Below are positions 44,146 to 53,383 of a stretch of 64,000 bases of DNA, in pieces; position 1 is the stretch's first letter; the number at the start of each line of letters is the position of its first letter. The position numbers were made by a program, and so were the translations under genes. Under the pieces are notes generated by a model, which was given only the letters and a program-made list of their open reading frames with translations, did not search any database and had not been told where the DNA came from. The stretch is from Rhodobacteraceae bacterium Alg238-R152 (GTDB lineage Bacteria; Pseudomonadota; Alphaproteobacteria; Rhodobacterales; Rhodobacteraceae): positions 310,001 through 374,000 of the forward strand of contig UNRJ01000004.1 in assembly GCA_900537125.1 (NCBI GenBank), written 5' to 3'.

Positions 44146-47100
44146 TTATTTAATGCACAATCCATTCAGCCTGATCTTACATTTCGCGGGCGCGTCAATG
44201 TCATCTGAGGGGGCAGGTGTGCCTGTTCTTGGCGCCAGTGGAGTGATCTCAATCGCCAGACATGTCCCGCCAATCATCGGCAATCCATTGCTGCAACGGC
44301 ACTGGGTTGGGGACACCTTTTTGGCGTTCTTTTGATCCAGGCAAACACATTGATCCCCACTCTTACGTGTCGATGCTTTTTCACAGGACAGTGGCGAAGA
44401 GCTAGGCACAGGTTCAGGCGTTGGCACCGCTTCGGGAACACAGCCTTTGCCTTTGATCAGGCGGAAGCCACCGCCACATTGGCAGGACGTCGCATTGCGG
44501 CGCTCCATCTTGTCAAATCGACAGAGACAGCTTTCCCCGGATTTCACCGTGGTTGTCAGATTGCACTGCAACGGCGGCGCGGGCATTGGTGGAAGTTGCG
44601 CCACAACACAGCTTTCTGTCCCTGCGGTTTGCAGGGGCATTCCGAGGGTCGCGAACAGGCGATCACCAAAATCCCGACTGACCGGAAGCCCAAGCGAGGT
44701 TTGCAATTTTGCCAGTGCGGCGTAGGTTTTTCGGCCAGGTTTACCATCCACAGGCCCTGCATTAAGTCCGCGTGCGTTCATCACGTGCTGGATGGCGGCC
44801 ACACGCTGCATGCGGTTGTTTGGAATGCCAACAGCCGCACAATTTTGCACCTGCCCCCCTTTGCGACGCGCTTTCACACGCATACCCAAGTCAAGATGCG
44901 TGCTGGCGCCAGCGGCCAAGTTCACCATCGGGTTGGTACAAGAGAGCCCATTGCCAACGGGTCCGGCGCAACTCCATCCCGCTCCGGAAAGCAACGACGC
45001 AGATTTTGCCCCCGGCTGACCAACAGTATCAGAGACCAAGAGTGGCCCTTGATAAGGGGAGCTTCCCGTATTGGTAACCAACAGACGGAACCCACACTCA
45101 TAGGTTTGGGCTTTACGGTTGGCCATGCAATCCGATGTTTGTGTTTTGACAATCGCCAACGAAGTTGCAGGCACTGGCAGGGTTGGTGCAGCGTTTGTGT
45201 TGCCTGTGGTGTCAGGGGCTTTGTTTTCATAAACGGCCTCAAATTCCACACAGGACGTCACGGGAGTTCCGTTTCCAAGGGTCAACGTTGCACAGTTTTT
45301 CAGCCCGCGATGTTGGTTGACGTTGTCACGTGGCAAGGTCGCGGTCCAAGTGACCGTGAGGGCGGGGCCCAATGACATCAAACCATCACTTGTCATAAAG
45401 CACTGACCTGCGCTTGCGCCCGCTGGTTGCGCATCTGCACAAGCCCAGAGCGGCGAATTTATCACCGTCATGAACGGGCCTTGTATCGGCACAGTTGGTG
45501 CAGCGTTGCCTATGGATAGGGCGTCTTCAAGCTTAACAAGCTGCCCCGGCACCAGGTTTTGTGTGGTGATATGTAAATAACAAACTGCCTCAGCGGTCTG
45601 CGCGCCCGGAGCAAACACCAGTGGTTCACAGGTTTTTTCAAGTGTTGCCGAGGGTATCTGAAGGTTTGGCACCCCAATGCTGCCCGTCGCGATTGCAGGA
45701 CCAGTACTTATCACTGGCCCCGTAGGATCAGCAGGCGCCCCAACAATCGGACCAGAGATTGCAGAGAGCTTGAAGTCCAATGGCACACAGAATTTCTCAG
45801 TGCCAAGAGGGCCTTGAGGCGCACGGATGTTTGTCCCTTGAACAAACGCGCTGACACAGTTTTGTGCACGTGGTCCATTGAGAAGCTGGCCGCCCGGACC
45901 GCTGTATATCCCGTTAAATCCAAAGGTATAGCTTCCCCCTTGCGGGCCCAATCCATCTGGCCCAACTTGGTTTGTCTGGATGTAACACACACTGCTGTCG
46001 CCGGTTGCCGATACGGGAGAGCCAAAGCAGCCCGTTTGTGCGCCCCCTCCTGGCGTGCTGAGTGTCGAATTCACAACTTGCATGGGGCCAGCGTGCAGCA
46101 TGTCATCTGTCACCCGGATTGGGGTGTTTGGCGGCAAATTTGCGCCACTCACGGTGACTTCACAACTCACATCCCATTTCCCATCTGGCCGACGTGTGGG
46201 GGCCTCACAGGTTTTGACAACCTCCAAAACAGGGTCATCACCACCAACAGGGGAAGGCGCGATTTCAAAACAATCACTGGCGATCGGGGCTGGCAGCCCG
46301 GCGGCGGTGAGTGGGCCCACGGAAATTTCCACACAGTTTTCTGCGCCAAATGCATCCATGGAACCGTTCATCATAATATCAACGGTCAAGGTTGAGGTGC
46401 CAGACGCCGGGAATTGAGCACCCTGAATGCCACAATACGGCGTATTGCCCTGTCCGGCAGGTCCATAAGGCGGTGACGCGCAATCCCATGGATCAGCAGA
46501 GGTGATGTTCTGGATCGATGCGTTGCCCGGGTTTTGGCCGAAATGCAGGTCTTCCATGATCCACAGCGGCCCATTGAACGGCACGCCGTTTGTCGTCACC
46601 ACAAGCGTACATTGGTAAGGCTGTACCCAAATATTTGTGCCCATAACCATACGTTCACCGTTGGCTTTGCAGGTTTTCTCCACATCAAAAGTGGTCGTCA
46701 GATCAGGTTCTTCTAAGGTCACACACTCAGCCGTGCCAACAACCTGATCGCCAATCCGCACCTGAGCGCAATTTTGGTAATCATCTTTGCCCAGCACCGC
46801 CGTGGGGATGGACAAGTAGGCATCAATCCGGTGGCCAGTGTTGCTGTTAAAATCTGCGGCCGAAATTGTACAGCTGGCACCGTTTGTATATGGCGACTGG
46901 CCACAATCCCACCCGTTTGGCATCGCAGGAGTACCCAGAAGGTTGAGTATGTACTGCGTGGCAGGGGTGCCTGAGGTGGTGGAAAACAACTCATCAAAAG
47001 TCAGCGGCGCGGAGATTGGATTGCCACTCGTCTGAGTGATGTAAATCGAGCAGGCATATAACGCGTTGTCGTTTTCAACACCCGCCAGACGACAGCCTTT

Positions 47101-49653
47101 TTTCAACGAAAACGTTGGAGTCGTGTCTGGTTTCCACGTGATGCCTTGGCAATTGCCCTTCCCATCACGCGGCTTGCCTGAAGCGGCTGTGTAAACTCCA
47201 CTCACACAATTGCGCCAGTCAACTGGGCCATCACCCGTTTCCGCAAACAGGTGGAAGCTGAGGGTCTCAACCCCACTTGCATCAAAATCACTGCCTGCAA
47301 TTGTGCACTCGGTCACGAACGTTGGCACAGCTGGCGTACAGGTCCAATCATTGCCCGGTTGCACGATATCTACGATGGTGGCATTGTTGCTCCCACTCAC
47401 CGCGGAGGCGTCTTCTGTGAAGCTAAACACACCACTAAATGGCGCAGGCATAGCCGTTACAGTGATTTCACAATCCCAGCCAATACCTTGGGCACCGTCA
47501 TACGTTTCCTCAAAGGCACGGCCACACGATTTTTCGATCGTGATTTCTTTGGCGTCAGGGTCCGTTGGCACGTCTGGTTTGATAACCGTGTCGACACACT
47601 GCATGTCACTTGGATAGACCCCAGCCGAGGTGACGGCGGATCCCTCCACGCAGTTTTTCCATTCGATGGGCTGGTTTGGGTCAACCACTTCGGTGAATAA
47701 CTGATAGGTCACCACATGCGGGGCTGTCATTGTTGTCCCGTCAAGCTGACACTGAAGATGATCTGTTGTTAGACCCGTACAATTTGGCTCCGATACGCTG
47801 ACAAATTGTGCCGACCCGATGGAGATATTTGACGCATCATCATCAAAGGTAAATGTGCCCGCAAACGGGGTTGGCGTGACGGTGATTTCGGCGCGACAAT
47901 CCCACGTATAGCCTAGGGCCCCCTGGACCGTCGCAAGCTCTGGTGTGTCACAGATCTTCTTGATTTCCACGCTTTCCAGCTTTGGCGTCACCTGGCTTTG
48001 TGGCAACTCTAAGATCACGCAATTGTCGGGCAAGCCTGCTGTTGCATTGGATTGCGGGCTACGCATCGGCAGCTGACTGCTGCGCATACCAAGCGTATCA
48101 ATGTAGGAGGTCGGCAGAATGTCCGTCATTGGGCAGTTGGCCACCTGACCGCTGTTTTGGTCCGTTGTGAATTGGAAGCTCACGTTAATCGTTGACGTGC
48201 CACCCGCCGCAAACATGTCCACTGCGGAAAGCTCACACAGGCCAATAGAACCCGGCGCATTTAGATTTGCATCGGCACAGGACCACGGCTCGGTGGAGGT
48301 GACATTCATCATCGAACCGGCAATTGTCGCGGTCATCGGCGGCAAAGCGGCAAAAGCGTCTCCCGCCATGACAAAGCTACTGCTGGTCAGATCTGTGCCC
48401 GTGACCTCGATCTGACAATTGAGCGTCATCGGTCCGGATGTGACGGCGACAACCGGGTCGCAGGTTTTGGTGATCGACGTGCGTGGAACCCATTGTGCCG
48501 AAACACAGTTTCCTGGGAGGGGCGTTACGCCACCGGCTGCATCATCATAAGAGCCCTGAACACAGTTTTGCATCGGATAGTCATCTTGCAACGCTGTAGA
48601 AGATACAAAGACCGAATAGTCGAGGACCTCGGTTCCACCTGCATCAAAGTCAGCCCCGGCAATGGAACAGGTCGCGCCAGAGACACAGCCAAAGTTGCCG
48701 GAAGCCGACGTCGCGGAAACGATTTCACTCGCGGTGGTAGACGTCGGTGTGAATACATCCGTGACCTCCAGTGTGCCCGCAAAGGGCGCCTCGGGAACCG
48801 TCACCAGCGCCTGACAGTTCCACATCTGCCCCAACTCACCATTGTGCATCGCGCTTACCGGCGCGGCACAGGTTTTCTCAAGCGTAACCTCCGTTGGATC
48901 AAAGCTCAGTGGCGTCCAATTGGGGTCACATTGCTCTAAGGCAACATACTCAACAATCAAATCATCAACGGCAACGCCACTAACAAGCATAAGTGCGAAC
49001 GAATAGGTTTCATTGGCCGTTACTGGTAGACGAACAGCATGTTCGTTCCACACATCGCCAGTGTCGAGATACAGAAACTCAGAAACAGAATTCCCAGAGC
49101 TGTTTTGACCCAAATATGGGTCAAAATAGTTCATTAGCGGGTTGTTTTGAAGGTTCGCGAGAAAACTTGGACTCTGTTCGAACACAGCGATGCCAAAAGG
49201 CGTATTGGACGCATTTCCATTCGAAAATTTTCCACTGAATTTCACGCATCCATCATTGGGCAGCTCTATCCGCTGACCATGACGACTGCCCTGGGAACTC
49301 GATTGCGTAGACCGCGCATATTGTCCGGTCGGCGTGTTCGAGGCGTCGGAAAGGGGCAAAGCTTGTAGCAAAGCATTGCCGCCCGGCATCGTCGGATCTG
49401 CTGTCGGAACCGTCCCATTTGGGCCTTCGACACGCACGATGGATAGCGGAGAAAAGACATGCGCTTGCGCCGATTGGGAATACTGTGTCGAGGCAACCCA
49501 AGGTGCGGGCATCTGCAAGACATTGTCCCCCACATGCGGCATCACGGGGGCCTCAAAATCGCCCCCCGTAAAGTAATTCTGAGCATATGCAGAAGTGAAA
49601 TTCATAAGCACGGTCACGCCGCAAACAAGAAGGCCTATCGACAAACGACGCAT
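44146..49653 (-). CDS. Giant secreted cysteine-rich repeat protein with peptidoglycan-binding domain
   Basis: An 1835-residue protein. Signal peptide 1-24. Residues 25-245 look like a beta-sandwich carbohydrate-binding-type head. Nine related repeats of about 130-190 residues follow, starting near residues 253, 391, 560, 702, 846, 987, 1140, 1334 and 1497. Each opens like LEKTC, then a W/Y-x-C strand, an aromatic-Pro-F-x-G strand, a C-containing loop and an NC end, resembling DUF11-type conserved-repeat domains. Residues 1613-1671 form a PG_binding_1 domain (IQHVMNARGLNAGPVDGKPG). The tail (about 1696-1830) has two EGF-like cysteine knots. It is likely wall-bound or surface-exposed. A LuxR-type gene diverges upstream. 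Confidence 0.85.
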   Translation of the reverse strand: MRRLSIGLLVCGVTVLMNFTSAYAQNYFTGGDFEAPVMPHVGDNVLQMPAPWVASTQYSQSAQAHVFSPLSIVRVEGPNGTVPTADPTMPGGNALLQALPLSDASNTPTGQYARSTQSSSQGSRHGQRIELPNDGCVKFSGKFSNGNASNTPFGIAVFEQSPSFLANLQNNPLMNYFDPYLGQNSSGNSVSEFLYLDTGDVWNEHAVRLPVTANETYSFALMLVSGVAVDDLIVEYVALEQCDPNWTPLSFDPTEVTLEKTCAAPVSAMHNGELGQMWNCQALVTVPEAPFAGTLEVTDVFTPTSTTASEIVSATSASGNFGCVSGATCSIAGADFDAGGTEVLDYSVFVSSTALQDDYPMQNCVQGSYDDAAGGVTPLPGNCVSAQWVPRTSITKTCDPVVAVTSGPMTLNCQIEVTGTDLTSSSFVMAGDAFAALPPMTATIAGSMMNVTSTEPWSCADANLNAPGSIGLCELSAVDMFAAGGTSTINVSFQFTTDQNSGQVANCPMTDILPTSYIDTLGMRSSQLPMRSPQSNATAGLPDNCVILELPQSQVTPKLESVEIKKICDTPELATVQGALGYTWDCRAEITVTPTPFAGTFTFDDDASNISIGSAQFVSVSEPNCTGLTTDHLQCQLDGTTMTAPHVVTYQLFTEVVDPNQPIEWKNCVEGSAVTSAGVYPSDMQCVDTVIKPDVPTDPDAKEITIEKSCGRAFEETYDGAQGIGWDCEITVTAMPAPFSGVFSFTEDASAVSGSNNATIVDIVQPGNDWTCTPAVPTFVTECTIAGSDFDASGVETLSFHLFAETGDGPVDWRNCVSGVYTAASGKPRDGKGNCQGITWKPDTTPTFSLKKGCRLAGVENDNALYACSIYITQTSGNPISAPLTFDELFSTTSGTPATQYILNLLGTPAMPNGWDCGQSPYTNGASCTISAADFNSNTGHRIDAYLSIPTAVLGKDDYQNCAQVRIGDQVVGTAECVTLEEPDLTTTFDVEKTCKANGERMVMGTNIWVQPYQCTLVVTTNGVPFNGPLWIMEDLHFGQNPGNASIQNITSADPWDCASPPYGPAGQGNTPYCGIQGAQFPASGTSTLTVDIMMNGSMDAFGAENCVEISVGPLTAAGLPAPIASDCFEIAPSPVGGDDPVLEVVKTCEAPTRRPDGKWDVSCEVTVSGANLPPNTPIRVTDDMLHAGPMQVVNSTLSTPGGGAQTGCFGSPVSATGDSSVCYIQTNQVGPDGLGPQGGSYTFGFNGIYSGPGGQLLNGPRAQNCVSAFVQGTNIRAPQGPLGTEKFCVPLDFKLSAISGPIVGAPADPTGPVISTGPAIATGSIGVPNLQIPSATLEKTCEPLVFAPGAQTAEAVCYLHITTQNLVPGQLVKLEDALSIGNAAPTVPIQGPFMTVINSPLWACADAQPAGASAGQCFMTSDGLMSLGPALTVTWTATLPRDNVNQHRGLKNCATLTLGNGTPVTSCVEFEAVYENKAPDTTGNTNAAPTLPVPATSLAIVKTQTSDCMANRKAQTYECGFRLLVTNTGSSPYQGPLLVSDTVGQPGAKSASLLSGAGWSCAGPVGNGLSCTNPMVNLAAGASTHLDLGMRVKARRKGGQVQNCAAVGIPNNRMQRVAAIQHVMNARGLNAGPVDGKPGRKTYAALAKLQTSLGLPVSRDFGDRLFATLGMPLQTAGTESCVVAQLPPMPAPPLQCNLTTTVKSGESCLCRFDKMERRNATSCQCGGGFRLIKGKGCVPEAVPTPEPVPSSSPLSCEKASTRKSGDQCVCLDQKNAKKVSPTQCRCSNGLPMIGGTCLAIEITPLAPRTGTPAPSDDIDAPAKCKIRLNGLCIK

Positions 49654-49988
49654 TGTATTTTCCCCAGACTAGTCAGGTCCCCAACAGCCAGATTGCACAG
49701 CGCAACCCGGGCCACCGGGGTAAATCAAAGGCTGTGGTAGGCGGGATATGAAATCCGAAAAACTACCATGTGGGTATTGATGGCGAAGTTTTTGGATTTA
49801 GCCCACAAAACTACGGAATGCCCTACCTCTGTTTTTGGAGTTAAGGCTGGCGGGTTCAAAATTTCTGTTTATTCTTTTCTTTTACAAACACTTATTCAGC
49901 TGGCTGCCCATCCAGTAAAAGCAGCAACCTCAGTTGAAATAGACACCAAAACCGCAGTCATGCGTAATGAATAAGGCGAACTATAGCC
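49654..49988. other. Divergent intergenic region
   Basis: About 335 bases between the giant secreted protein gene and the LuxR-type regulator. It must hold both promoters. The centre is AT-rich (around 49850-49900). No RNA gene or clear operator was identified. Confidence 0.45.
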
Positions 49989-51068
49989 ATGAATGCCAAC
50001 ACGGAAACAGGTCTGGAAAAACTCAAAATCACCTTAGATTTGGCCACAACGGATGCACAGCAATGGGATGTCGCCTGTGATATTGTTGTGGACTTGTTTG
50101 GTGCAACCGGTGCGCTACTTCCGCCGTCCAATCCCCATTTTCGCGGTGTTTGGGTATCTGGAACACAGAACATGAAGGATGCGTTGGCAGAATATGTATC
50201 TGATCGCTGGAACCTGCGGGACCCGCGCGAAGGTTTAACCCAAATGATGTTTGATCATGGCTACGCCACCGACGATCAAATTTTCCCGGATCGCGAAGCA
50301 AGAGCCCAAATACCCTTCTACCGTGACTTCCTGCGCCCGCTGAACTTTGGGAACGTCTGTCTCATCCGCATCCTTACCCCTAATGGCTATTGGCCGATGA
50401 CGCTGCATTTCGGCAATGATCATCCGCCGCTCACACAACACGATATTGAGCTGATCAAGGTCATTCAAACGATGTTTGAAGAGGCGGCAAAACGGGCGGC
50501 AGAGGTCGCCCACCAGCGGATATATGAATTTGCACAGTTTTTTCGCGGCACCGAATCTGAAGTTCTGATTTTTGATGCGGATGGAAAACAATGTTTTAAC
50601 GTTGACGCCTCCGGACGCACCCAACCAAATCGCAAGCTCAGTTCTCTCTTGCCGCAAGAGATCGGCGAGAGCCTAGCTAGCGAGTTCAAAGATGTCTTAA
50701 CAAGTGACCCAAACATGTCGCTAAGCAAGGCCTATCAATTCCAAGAAGACACTCAAATGATTAATGTTTTGGTCATTCAAATCCCGCCCACCCTCCGGCA
50801 CTTTTTCATGCAATTCAAAGCCTGTGCCATCCGCACACAATGCAGCACCACAGTGGCGATCAAACAACGCGAGTTGCGCGAGACATTTGGTTTGTCGCAA
50901 AAGGAAATCAGCACAGTGGCGCTGTTGGCGGAGGGAAATACGCCGGATATGATTGGCAACCTTTTAAGCTTAAAACCCGCCAGCGTGCGCCAACGATTGA
51001 AACTTGTGTATCAAAAAACCCAAGTGCGCAGCCAAATTGAATTGGTTGCGCTCTACGGGCGACTTTGA
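49989..51068 (+). CDS. LuxR-type transcriptional regulator
   Basis: A 359-residue protein. The C-terminal ~65 residues are a LuxR/GerE-like helix-turn-helix: LRETFGLSQKEISTVALLAEG, then IGNLLSLKPASVRQRLKLVYQKT. The N-terminal ~180 residues resemble a GAF/PAS-type sensing domain with several aromatic residues, and a second PAS-like part follows (ESEVLIFDADGKQCFNV). The ligand is unknown; it is not a clear acyl-homoserine lactone receptor. It is divergent from the giant secreted protein gene and may regulate it. Confidence 0.83.
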   Translation: MNANTETGLEKLKITLDLATTDAQQWDVACDIVVDLFGATGALLPPSNPHFRGVWVSGTQNMKDALAEYVSDRWNLRDPREGLTQMMFDHGYATDDQIFPDREARAQIPFYRDFLRPLNFGNVCLIRILTPNGYWPMTLHFGNDHPPLTQHDIELIKVIQTMFEEAAKRAAEVAHQRIYEFAQFFRGTESEVLIFDADGKQCFNVDASGRTQPNRKLSSLLPQEIGESLASEFKDVLTSDPNMSLSKAYQFQEDTQMINVLVIQIPPTLRHFFMQFKACAIRTQCSTTVAIKQRELRETFGLSQKEISTVALLAEGNTPDMIGNLLSLKPASVRQRLKLVYQKTQVRSQIELVALYGRL

Positions 51069-51356
51069 TGCATTTAGATCGGTAATCCTCAGGATGAGTG
51101 GGGTATTGAAGACATGCCGCTACTGCGGATCTTGCCCCTAGACCTATGGGCTGCGGTTAAAACGCGCCGAGCGGCGGCTCCTAGTACAGCGATTGCCATT
51201 GGCCCTCTCCTTTGGTGCAGTAAATGCCATCAAAGTAGCGGCTTCAAATCGCGACAGGTCCAGTTCTTTACAAGAGGTCATGGTTGGGTAGGCCGCCCAA
51301 AATTGGTGGTGTTCAAAAGTAGCATTTTCTCGGCAAGATATCTGAGGGGATTTTGA
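51069..51356. other. Region before the second IS3 relic
   Basis: About 290 bases after the LuxR-type gene. The right part is probably the non-coding end of the IS relic, but its terminal repeat could not be fixed. No gene supported. Confidence 0.4.
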
Positions 51357-52028
51357 ATGAAGAACGGGCGTTTTAGCGACGCGCAGATTATGGCGATCTT
51401 GAAGCAGGCGGAGGGTGATGTGCCGGTCTCTGAGCTGTGCCGCGAGCACGGCATGAGCAGCGCCAGTGTTCATAAATAGCGAGCCAAGTTTGGCGGCAAG
51501 GACACCTTGCCTGTCGGGGAGAGTAAGGATCTGGCTGAACAGAACCGGCGGCTCAAGAGAATGTATGCCGAGATGAGCATGCAAAATGATTCACTGAAGG
51601 GCGCCTTTGGAAGCAGTCCGTTTTGTGCCATTGGACCGAGGACAATGGACAGGCGCCTTGAGGCATCCCTGCGCAAAAAATATGGCCGTGAGACCGATCG
51701 CAAAGCACCGGGCTAGCATCGCTTTGGCCTGCCGGGCCTTCCAGGTCAGCGAGAGCTGCTATCGTTATGAGCGCAAGCTTAGCGATGAGAATGCGGAAAT
51801 CGCCGAATGGCTCGTGAAGTTAACAAACGACCGGCGGGCCTGGGGCTTCGGCCTTTGCTTCCTGCTTTTGCGGACGTGAAAGACTTTGGCTGGAACCACA
51901 AGCGCGTCTAACGCATCTATCGCGAGCTGGAACTGAACATGCGGATCAAGCCTCTGAAGCGATTGCAGCGTGAGAAGCCAGAGCCGCTGACCGTTACCGA
52001 ATATAAAGGGTCAGCACTGCGCAGTTAG
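51357..52028 (+). mobile_element. Decayed IS3-family element (orfA plus start of orfB)
   Basis: The orfA start is clear (MKNGRFSDAQIMAILKQAEG, then SELCREHGMSSASVHK) but a TAG replaces the usual tryptophan codon at about 51477. AEQNRRLKRMYAEMSMQND continues orfA. The orfB N-terminus follows in shifted frames: CYRYERKLSDENAEIAEWL, WGFGLCFLLL, then VKDFGWNHKRV, a stop, and RIYRELELNMRIKPLKRL. The catalytic DDE part is missing. It is the same IS type as the relic at 9.3-9.9 kb and cannot move by itself. Confidence 0.8.
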
Positions 52029-52147
52029 CGGATTTTGCAAAGTTTGACGTTTGGCCCAGTGCAGCCTTTCCAGCCAGGCCCGTCGAGTTTCCAGAGTGAT
52101 AGTCATTCCCATGAAAAGCAGAAGGACGAGCCAAACTCAGCTTCAAA

Positions 52148-53368
52148 TCAGAAAACGAAGCGTGTTCGAATCCCAACAAGGGCGATGTTACTTTCGCTGG
52201 AGCCTGCAAGCGGATTGGAAATGAATTGGAGCGATGGCGTAATGTGCAGGCCCGGAGAAATCGAGAACCTGTAGAACGCTTCTGCGGTGAATTGCGTTGC
52301 ATCATTGCCATTGGCTTGCGCCCAGTTCAGCCCAAGACCGGCAGCATCGGTGTTCCGCCCATAGTAGGCAATCCCAGTGGAGAGCGATTTGTCATAGAGG
52401 GCGGCGGTGCCTTCGCTCACGCCAGCGCGGACAAATGGCATCCATTTGTTGTCCACAAACCAGGCCGCTGAGAACGATGCGCCATAGTCTTCTGCGCGAC
52501 TGCCATCGTTGGCGGCATCGGCATGCCATAGAGTCAGGTGCACGTTATCAAAATAGATGCGGTCCAAGCCGCTCGTGTAGCCAACTTCCAAACTTTTGAA
52601 GAGATTGCCTTCGGAAAACACATCAAAATCAGGCGACGTTGGATCGGCATTGGCGTCTGCAATGCTCCCGATGGCATAGAAGTTGTCGCCCAGCTTCACA
52701 CCACCTGCAACTCCAAGCCCCGGATTGGGGGTGTTGATCGTTGGGTTGGTATTGAACGCCAGATTTTGAAAGGCAGAATACGGGCTTACGGCCCCGTAAA
52801 TGTCGAGGAAATCGGTGACGTCGATCTGCCCAAATTGCAGGCTCCACGCGCCATCGACAGCCTTCTGAGACCAGAAGAGATTGGTCAGCATTGCGCCGCT
52901 GTCATTGAACGCCGTGCCTGTGATTGAGAGAGCGCCACCGTTTAAGCCCAAAAACTGCGGAGCCACATCTGTATAGGCATGCCGATGTTCCAGCTTGAAA
53001 GTCAGTTGACCGTGCTCGGTCGCTTTCCAATTGCCATAGAGCCGGAAAATACCACTGGCAGCTTCGCCTTCCCCAATGTTTGAGGACGAAGCCTGCCCAA
53101 GGGTGAGATAATCAACATTGAATCGGAAACCTTGCTCCGCGAGACCATCTTTCCAGGCAAACCATCCCGGTGCCACGTTGCGGGGGAAATCAGAGCGGAA
53201 CTGAGGATCCGTGAGCCCGTCGCCTTCCTGCAGGTCACCTTGAACCGATGACGGTCCGGACAGTCCAGAGGTCTGTGCTTGGCTGTCCGCGGGGGCAGCA
53301 AATGCTGCCCCCATAGCCACGCATGCTGATGCGAAAGATACTTGCAAGATTCGCGAAGAAACTCCCAT
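52148..53368 (-). CDS. Carbohydrate-selective porin OprB-like outer membrane protein
   Basis: A 406-residue outer membrane beta-barrel. The signal peptide ends near residue 32 (AAPADSQAQ). The OprB family signature is visible in YLTLGQASSS, FRLYGNWK, FKLEHRHAYTDVAP, QFGQIDVTDFLDIYG and WMPFVRAGVSEG, with the C-terminal aromatic ending RTRFVF needed for outer-membrane insertion. It probably lets a sugar, amino sugar or small acidic molecule cross the outer membrane. It lies 15 bases after the deacylase-like gene, so the porin probably serves that pathway. Confidence 0.87.
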   Translation of the reverse strand: MGVSSRILQVSFASACVAMGAAFAAPADSQAQTSGLSGPSSVQGDLQEGDGLTDPQFRSDFPRNVAPGWFAWKDGLAEQGFRFNVDYLTLGQASSSNIGEGEAASGIFRLYGNWKATEHGQLTFKLEHRHAYTDVAPQFLGLNGGALSITGTAFNDSGAMLTNLFWSQKAVDGAWSLQFGQIDVTDFLDIYGAVSPYSAFQNLAFNTNPTINTPNPGLGVAGGVKLGDNFYAIGSIADANADPTSPDFDVFSEGNLFKSLEVGYTSGLDRIYFDNVHLTLWHADAANDGSRAEDYGASFSAAWFVDNKWMPFVRAGVSEGTAALYDKSLSTGIAYYGRNTDAAGLGLNWAQANGNDATQFTAEAFYRFSISPGLHITPSLQFISNPLAGSSESNIALVGIRTRFVF

Positions 53369-53383
53369 CAAGTCACCACCCAG

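Noticed and set aside
44332..45375. 347-codon plus-strand frame inside the giant gene
   Set aside because: It mirrors the cysteine-rich repeat region on the other strand and has no motif of its own.
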